A stretch of 64,000 nt of DNA, taken from contig NC_091968.1 in NCBI RefSeq assembly GCF_036711975.1, forward strand, positions 10,912,001-10,976,000, written 5' to 3'. Positions 58,619 to 64,000 of this stretch are shown one piece after another. Each line of letters begins with the position of its first letter. The first letter of the stretch is position 1. The DNA is from Onthophagus taurus (taxonomy: Eukaryota > Arthropoda > Insecta > Coleoptera > Scarabaeidae). The notes beneath the pieces are model-generated. The model was given only the letters and a program-made list of their open reading frames with translations, was not told the origin of the DNA and searched no databases. The translations under genes and the position numbers were made by a program.

Positions 58619-59088
58619 TTATAAAAATTGTGACATCATTCCCTCCTTTATTTCTAAAACTCCAATTATAACGACGTTTCGGGAAATGTTCCCATCATCA
58701 GGTTAATAATACTCTTATCTAAGACTATTCATCAATTTTTATCATTAATTGTTTCTTAAATTTATTCTATATTTTATATTTACTCTAAGAGAAATTTCTC
58801 TTAGACTTGATTCGTAAGCATGATAAGATGTTAAACTAAGATTAGAACTAAGTTTAATTCACACCGGCCGTGAAAGCCTTCGTACTTATATGATAAGATG
58901 TATCGGAATAAATTTAAGAAACAATTAATGATAAAAATTGATGAATAGTCTTAGATAAGAGTATTATTAACCTGATGATGGGAACATTTCCCGAAACGTC
59001 GTTATAATTGGAGTTTAGAAATAAAGGAGGGAATGATGTCACAATTTTTATAATAAAATATACCAAAGCCTCCATAAACTAAAAATTA
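58619..59088. mobile_element. Foldback element with hammerhead-like cores, 12-bp duplication
   Basis: Flanked by TTTATAAAGGAA (58607-58618, 59089-59100). Inverted arms of about 120 bp include AATTGTGACATCATTCCCTC and TCTAAGACTATTCATCAATT. Each arm carries CTGATGA-T-GGGAA-CAT-TTCCC-GAAACGTC (plus 58972-59000; minus 58701-58673). The centre holds the 58-bp insertion at 58832-58889. No coding. Confidence 0.75.
58832..58889. mobile_element. 58-bp mini-insertion related to 32691-32997
   Basis: Consists of the two ends of the 307-bp element (TAAACTAAGATTAGAACT and CACCGGCCGTGAAAGCC ... TTCGTACTTAT). It is flanked by the 12-bp duplication ATGATAAGATGT (58820-58831, 58890-58901). Confidence 0.75.
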
Positions 59089-59759
59089 TTTATAAAGGAA
59101 GTTTTGAATTAGTTTTGAAATTCTATTGGTTGGAGTGTTATGATTACTAATAATTGGTCTTATGCTTTTTTCAGGTTTATGCAATTTAATTAGACTTTTC
59201 AAAGTCTTTCAAGAGTGGGTTCATTTCTAGAGCGTTATATGAATTAATGTTGAATTTAGACAAAAAAGTTGAATTTTCTCTTAAGTATTTTCTAAGTTTG
59301 TTACTAAAAGCATTGATGGGATTATTTTTGATTTCGATGATGCTGTTGTCCATGAAGAAGTCTAGAGTTTTGTCAATGTAAGTCATTTTATCTAAAATGA
59401 CCGTGCCCGCGCCCTCTCTTACGGTTAAAATTAAATTGTTGTTTTCAACTTTTTCTTTAAATTTTTTGTTATGATTAAGAATAACGGTTTTTTAACGATG
59501 AAGAGTAAGTGGCCATTTTTCTCGATTCCTTTAACATAAGACGTGTCTATATCTTGTTTTAGAATATTTTTAACCAACTAACTTGCCCTTAAGGTTTTTA
59601 AAAAATTTGTTAATTCCTTTTGTTTCTTTCAATCACCTACAAAATTTCACCACGTTTGTCAGATGTTCAATTTCGTGCTCCATAAGTAATTGACGGTAAA
59701 TAAACAAAATTAAAAATATGTATAACAAATTTCTTACTTCAATTTTATGTTTTTTAATC

Positions 59760-59800
59760 GTGCCTGATGAAGAGATTTTGAATGTCGAAACATGTTGCAC
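59760..59800 (+). ncRNA. Second hammerhead-like motif, opposite Penelope terminal repeat
   Basis: GTGC, CTGATGA, A, GAGATT-TTG-AATGTC, GAAAC, ATGTT, GCAC on the plus strand. It is identical to the motif at 53256-53217 except for one base in helix II (AATGTC for AATCTC), which breaks one pair. Confidence 0.5.
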
Positions 59801-59864
59801 TGATCTTATATTAAGAATAAATAATTTTTCATCGTTCCCAAGGAGCTTTTACTTATCACTTACA

Positions 59865-60141
59865 TTTTGAAATGTTTCAATTATACGCGTAATTTAAATT
59901 AAAGTAAAATTAGTGTACTTCTGTTGTTGCAGATTAGATGACAAATAACATATGTTAGGGTTGTAAGATGTGATTTTTAGCAGAATGCATGCTGAACTGG
60001 AGTCATCTGTCAAACGGTTTCTAACCGAGTCTTTAATGTTATTTAAATACCCGGGTATTTATTTTCAAGGGAAAATTCCCTGGATATATACCCGGAGGTA
60101 TTTACCCAAGATGGGTATTTAGAGGTATTTATAAAATTTGA
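59865..60141. other. Spacer with TACCCGGGTA-type palindromes
   Basis: Within 60045-60115 the words AATACCCGGGTATTTA, ATACCCGGAGGTATTTACCC and GGGTATTTAGAGGTATTTAT overlap. Similar to 22350-22385. Probably subterminal hAT DNA; nothing coding. Confidence 0.4.
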
Positions 60142-60530
60142 TTTAAATTGAGTTGATGGCAGTTTTGCAAGTACTTCAAGAATGCAGAGTCCATTATCGA
60201 TACACCAAACTTATTTATTACATTTACAAGAATGCTACAATGACGGTAAAATTGCATGAAAGTACTGACCGAATACTCATTGGGCGTGGGGTAAGACAAG
60301 GCAATATAATATTGAACCCAAATAAATTGTTCATCACAGTCCTGGAGAGTGCATTTAAAAAACTGGATTGGACCCAAAAAGTTATAAACATTGATGGCAA
60401 TACCTAAGTAATTTGCGCTACGCGGACGATATAGTCCTTATTTCGGATAGTCTTGGAGAGATGAAACTGATGCTGAACGTATACAGGAGGCGTGTGCAAG
60501 AGTCGGGCTAAATATCAACAAAATTTAGGA
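60142..60530 (+). pseudogene. RTE-type LINE reverse transcriptase fragment
   Basis: RIHYRYTKLI-like helix, then IYKNATMTVKLHESTDRILI, GRGVRQGN, LESAFKKLDWTQK and, after a stop and frame change near 60405, LRYADDIVLISDSLGEM. These are RTE-clade RT motifs around the active site. About 125 codons remain. Confidence 0.75.
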
Positions 60531-60544
60531 CAAATCTTGTTCCA

Positions 60545-60935
60545 AGCTCTAACATCAATATTGGTTATAATGAATACTTCTATCTTGAATACTTTCGATT
60601 ATGTCATTAATCCCTGATGCCTTTCCATGTTTTGACGCAGTGATTGCGTTTTGAACCTCACTAATTTATATAGGTTCCATGACACTATCCTTTCTTTGGT
60701 GTGACGGACTGCTGTCTATTTCCAAATCAGTTTCTATGCTTAACAGATTTTGGAAATAATTTTTCCAAATGTCATTCATTTCACTATTACATATTATTTT
60801 TCCTGTTTCATCTCAGCATAGAGCTACGTGCGATTTGTGCCTTTGTCTTAACTGTCTAACAAATTTATACACATTCCTGGTGTTATTAGCTTTAAGTGTA
60901 CTATCGGCCAAACCTTATTTACTACATGGCGTAAG
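60545..60935 (-). pseudogene. RTE-type LINE fragment, opposite orientation
   Basis: Minus strand: NTRNVYKFVRQLRQRHK, NSEMNDIWKNYFQNLLS, then SEVQNAITASKHGKASGIND, the region before the RT in RTE-type elements. It stops just before the RT proper and contains stops. Its inversion relative to 60142-60530 suggests a 5'-inverted insertion or two copies. Confidence 0.65.
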
Positions 60936-61804
60936 GGACAGAAAACAAATCCCCCGCACGGTCGCTTTGCCGAGTACGGCCGAAGAAGCGAAGACTGGAG
61001 GGGCGTACTCATTTTCTCTCGAACCTTTGCTCTAGCCTTGTCGTCTCTTCAACCCTGAAGTGCCGGGCGCCCGATGCCAGCTTAAAGTCGAGCGCGCCTT
61101 GGATTCGAACAAAAATACACAATTTCGTTTTTACAATTCAAATAACTGTACCAATGTTGTGACGTAGTCGATTTTAAAAATTCATAAAATAGTCAAATAT
61201 ATTCATTAAAATAAAATAATTGAACTTTAATAAGTGAAAAAAATTGTTTCTTAATTTTAAATACGTTTCTGTACTGTATATCTTCGTAAAGTTAAAGAAT
61301 TTAGTTAAAATTCGATGTAAAAATCGTCTCTTAATTTCCATTAGTAATATTTTTAATATTTTTTTTTTGGCATTTTAACCGTTTAATATTATAGAAAGTC
61401 TCAATAATTTCAAGCCATTTACGACCATTAATGCGTTTACGCACCGTTTCTTCACATTTTTTTGCGTATTTTTGACATAAGGCTTTTGCGAATTTTTTTT
61501 TCTTGAGTTGATATATTTTTTTTGTAATAAGTCTTAAAATTTTACAATAATTTCTCACCATCATCGTAAATGGGTAAACAATAAACTTTTTATTTTTTGT
61601 ACACTTTAGTAATGTTAAAACATTTATTACCTTATTCACATAAGGTAATATAAAATTTCTGTTGAAACTACCTGTAAACTGAATTTTATAGATTGTTATT
61701 TATGAGCATGATAATATTCCATATTATAATGAAAAACCATTTGATTTTGAGTATATAATTCATTTATTTACAAAGAAAATTTTATTAATAATAAAACATT
61801 TTAT

Positions 61805-61835
<31 letters not shown>

Positions 61836-62296
61836 GCGCAGAGGAGGGGAAAATGCCTTACGCACCCCGGCCTACTGATGGCGCCTATAGTTCGTGGGTC
61901 GGAAAAATCGTATTTCGGCCGGGAATGTGAGACTACAATTAATTAGCACCTGCTACCCACTAAAAACCTCCGCTCTCTTCTCCCGGACCACCCGGATTTC
62001 TGCGGAAGTCGTTATATCCAGGATTCAATTGCAAGAAAAAAAATATTGATGGTTAATATTAATTTTATTAAGGTTGTCTCAACTTACCGGCTTTGGAAGG
62101 GACTCTTCATCCCGCGGGATGAAGAGTTTTATCTTTTTCGTCTTGAGGACCACAGCCAGGTATGCGCTTATTGTTTCTCACTTGGTTTTGTCGGTCAGCA
62201 TTGAAAAAATTAAAAAGATTTCATCAAATATTAAGAACACTTTAATAATAAAAATTATACCTACTTAATAATGAATAAAATTTGTTATGTCAAAAT
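60936..62296. other. Mixed intergenic sequence with two GC-rich blocks
   Basis: GC-rich blocks at 60940-61092 and 61840-62030 stand out from AT-rich surroundings and may be untranslated parts of LINEs; no protein match is seen. A (TA)n/T(n) simple repeat is at 61795-61835, and a short hairpin TCTTCATCCCGCGGGATGAAGA at 62106-62127. A 102-codon lysine-rich minus frame at 61331-61639 has no recognisable domain and is not called a gene. Confidence 0.45.
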
Positions 62297-63821
62297 TTAA
62301 TAATGGGTGTATAACCCGTTATTATTTTGACATTCTTCTAATCGGGATGTCATTGAGCCGACCAATCGCTGACATAAATCCCCGCCACGAAGACTATCCC
62401 ATTTCCGCATAACGTATTCTTCTAAAATAGCTCGGTCCCGAAATCGTTCGTCAAATTCCCACCCGCGTACCATATAACCCCACACCTCTTCAATGGGATT
62501 CAAATCGGGCGAGCGTGGAGGCCATTTTAATCGTTCTACGTTATTATTGTCTTGAAACCACTCCTCGACTAACCGAGCGGTATGGATGGGGCTGTTGTCT
62601 TGTACAAATGTTAGAACCTCCACCTCATCCTCAGGATATACTGCCCTTACACTTGGAATAAAAATTTCTTCCAAAACCCCAACATAATGCCGAGCAGTAA
62701 ATGTTGGGGGCGAAACTTTAACCAACGCTCCAGGCCCGACATCGCTGATCCAACCCCATACACCTGATAAACAGTTATTGTGGTAATTGTAGTAATTCGT
62801 CAGATATCATCATCATAGAGTAGTTACAAGGTTCTAGAGCTTACCAAGTGAGACTCGTCCACTGGTTGCCATCGTAACGACATTTTCGGCGTCATATCTC
62901 GTCCCACTACGACGCCAAACTCGCTGTTTCGAATTTTGGGATGACAAAAACGTCTTTTCATCCGAAAATATGACACCTCCCCAATCCCGGTTTATATTTT
63001 CTTCACAAAATCTCAATCTGTGCTGGGCATTCTGGGGTGACAGCTGAATTTTTTCTGCCGGTATTCTAGCCCGCAAACCTATAAAATTATTAAAATTGTT
63101 TAGTCTTTCTGCTATTTTCTATGTATTACTTTAAAATACCATTCTCGTTTAAACGGTTTCGAATGGTTTGAAGGGAGCAGTCGACTATTAATTCCTGCCG
63201 GATAGCTCTTGATGGGCAAGTTGGGTGCATACGAGCATAATTGACAATTCGCTCATCTTCATCGGCAGTTGTTTTTCTTGGCACTACTCGTGTGCTCTTT
63301 AAACCCCTCTCGCCATTCAAAGCGCCTCGCCTTATCCATTTGTTTACTGTCCATCTCTACCAACAAAGCGAAAAATAGAACCACAAAGAATTTCATGTTT
63401 TCAAAAATAATTCAAGTAACCCTTTTGATTAATGTATTCCATTATTCTTGGCAAATCAAAATGATTATTATAGAGCTCCTTAAAATACACCCAAGTTTCA
63501 TTTAAAATCGGGCAAATTTTACTGCAAATTCACACAGATTTTATTGCCTTCTAAAAACAAAATTGATGGGCAGATCAAAAGCACAAAATTATTTTATTAA
63601 AAGTTAAACTATTGTGTATTTACATTGTCAAAATAATTGTAACTGGTAGATGATAAAATCGGAATTAAGCTTACTGTATAATCATAATATTCAAAATTAT
63701 TCAATCTTACCGACAAATTCACTTGGTTGCAAATTTGATGAATGGGTATTCCGGCCTCGGCCAGAGCACATATTCGCAGTCTTTGCGCAAAACTACTTTC
63801 CGGTTGACCTAACACCTTCAT
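62297..63821 (-). CDS. Tc1-type transposase gene, four exons, fully open
   Basis: Exons are 63821-63711, 63356-63140, 63078-62845 and 62763-62297, with donors GTAAGA, GTATTT and GTAAGC and AG acceptors. Phases 0, 1 and 1 agree, and the joined frame is 342 residues, the normal Tc1 length, with no stop. Paired helix-turn-helix: AQRLRICALAEAGIPIHQIC and CPSRAIRQELIVDCSLQTIR. Catalytic D is in VIFSDEKTF, D in FVQDNSPIHTA and E in SPDLNPIEEVWG, with 35 residues between the last two (DD35E-like spacing). Joins restore family motifs such as ENGLRARIPAEK and SLGVWGWISDVG. No inverted ends are visible within 179 bases upstream or in the downstream flank. It could be an intron-bearing transposon or a domesticated gene. 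Confidence 0.85.
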
Positions 63822-64000
63822 CGTGAATACTTAACACTAAATTATCACTACCTTAATACTCTAATTTAACACTATCAAAAGCAAAAAAAAACAAGAAACC
63901 GCTACGAAAAATAACAATAAATTAATACTATCTTAATATCAAATATAAAGAAGAAAACGCTCAGCAAAAAATAGCAAAACACTATCAACAACCGCTCACG
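63822..64000. promoter_or_regulatory. Upstream flank of the Tc1-type gene
   Basis: AT-rich leader and promoter region up to the window edge, with repeated AACACTA words (63833, 63870, 63980). No terminal inverted repeat partner for the downstream flank was found. Confidence 0.35.

Larger units (their letters stand above)
58025..59480 (-). pseudogene. Penelope-like reverse transcriptase
   Basis: Upstream piece 59480-59089: DFFMDNSIIEIKNNPINAF and NSYNALEMNPLLKDFEKSN, frame change, then LIKLHKPEKSIRPIISNHNT. After the 12-bp-flanked insertion, 58618-58025 reads openly: SFDIKNLYSNVPIDKTL (motif A), DGLPMGSPISGILSDIYVN, active site YARYVDDILV and INFLDLELTRN. These are diagnostic of Penelope-type, telomerase-related RTs. 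Apart from the frame change and the two insertions, the RT core is intact. Confidence 0.85.
49454..59864 (-). mobile_element. Penelope-like element split by two LINEs and a foldback element
   Basis: The minus-strand order is: terminal repeat 59864-59480, N-terminal region and RT (59480-59089, 58618-58025), linker and GIY-YIG nuclease (54498-53779), then an inverted terminal repeat (53540-53206 plus 49510-49454). The two terminal repeats match for about 385 bases, for example AAGCTCCTTGGGAACGATG and GTGCAACATGTTTCGA. Interruptions are LINE-E (49511-53205), LINE-A (54511-58012) and a small element (58619-59088). Without them the element is about 2.7 kb, normal for Penelope-like elements. A frameshift near 59200 inactivates it. 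Confidence 0.85.

Noticed and set aside
61331..61639. 102-codon lysine-rich frame
   Set aside because: AT-rich composition gives lysine and isoleucine runs; no family motif, splice or promoter support.
1..64000. CRISPR array or bacterial operon reading of the tandem repeats
   Set aside because: Repeat units are 170-181 bp without spacers, and genes have spliceosomal introns and poly(A) signals.

Overview
This is eukaryotic, very probably insect, nuclear DNA. Spliced genes with GT..AG introns, poly(A) signals, a 175-bp satellite, a Penelope-like element, DD41D mariners and an insect-errantivirus-type LTR element with an env remnant all point that way. A beetle is plausible, but the order cannot be fixed from sequence alone. 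No rRNA, tRNA or CRISPR array was seen.

Host genes are few and sit as islands among transposons. From left to right they are: (1) the first exon of a small secreted protein (2550-2628, minus), whose first intron opens into a satellite array with a 700-bp higher-order unit; (2) a complete BTB-BACK-Kelch protein (minus) with exons at 20520-20462, 20412-20193, 20136-19961 and 4046-2837, the last two separated by a 15.9-kb intron; (3) an intact leucine-rich-repeat protein (20842-22266, plus), head to head with the Kelch gene across about 320 bp; (4) a two-exon membrane-anchored RING protein (46854-46435, minus); (5) a KCTD8/12/16-like protein (48446-47760, minus); (6) a four-exon, fully open Tc1-type transposase gene (63821-62297, minus).

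The rest is layered mobile DNA. The Kelch intron holds a LINE (LINE-A) interrupted by LINE-B (which holds a mariner remnant) and by LINE-C. A mariner follows LINE-C, and it was split by an I-type LINE carrying four further insertions. From 22310 to 29255 there is a hAT scrap, an alternating 181-bp tandem array and a set of nested TA-flanked foldback elements. From 29474 to 46196 lies one LTR retrotransposon (186-bp LTR, ATTC target duplication). It is broken by two Foldback/MULE-type elements with perfect 9-bp target duplications, a pogo-like element, a DD41D mariner and small repeats. One Foldback element carries an SGNH-hydrolase-like gene with introns. From 49454 to 59864 lies a Penelope-like element (reverse transcriptase plus GIY-YIG nuclease). 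It is split by two LINEs and a small foldback element, and its terminal repeats contain hammerhead-ribozyme-like folds. The last 4 kb hold RTE-type LINE scraps and the Tc1 gene.

The host genes have no obvious shared pathway. Interest lies in the target-site duplications, which let the insertion order be read, in the captured SGNH gene, in the hammerhead-like motifs shared by several repeat families, and in the intact intron-bearing transposase gene. Exon joins, element borders and family names were all worked out by eye.
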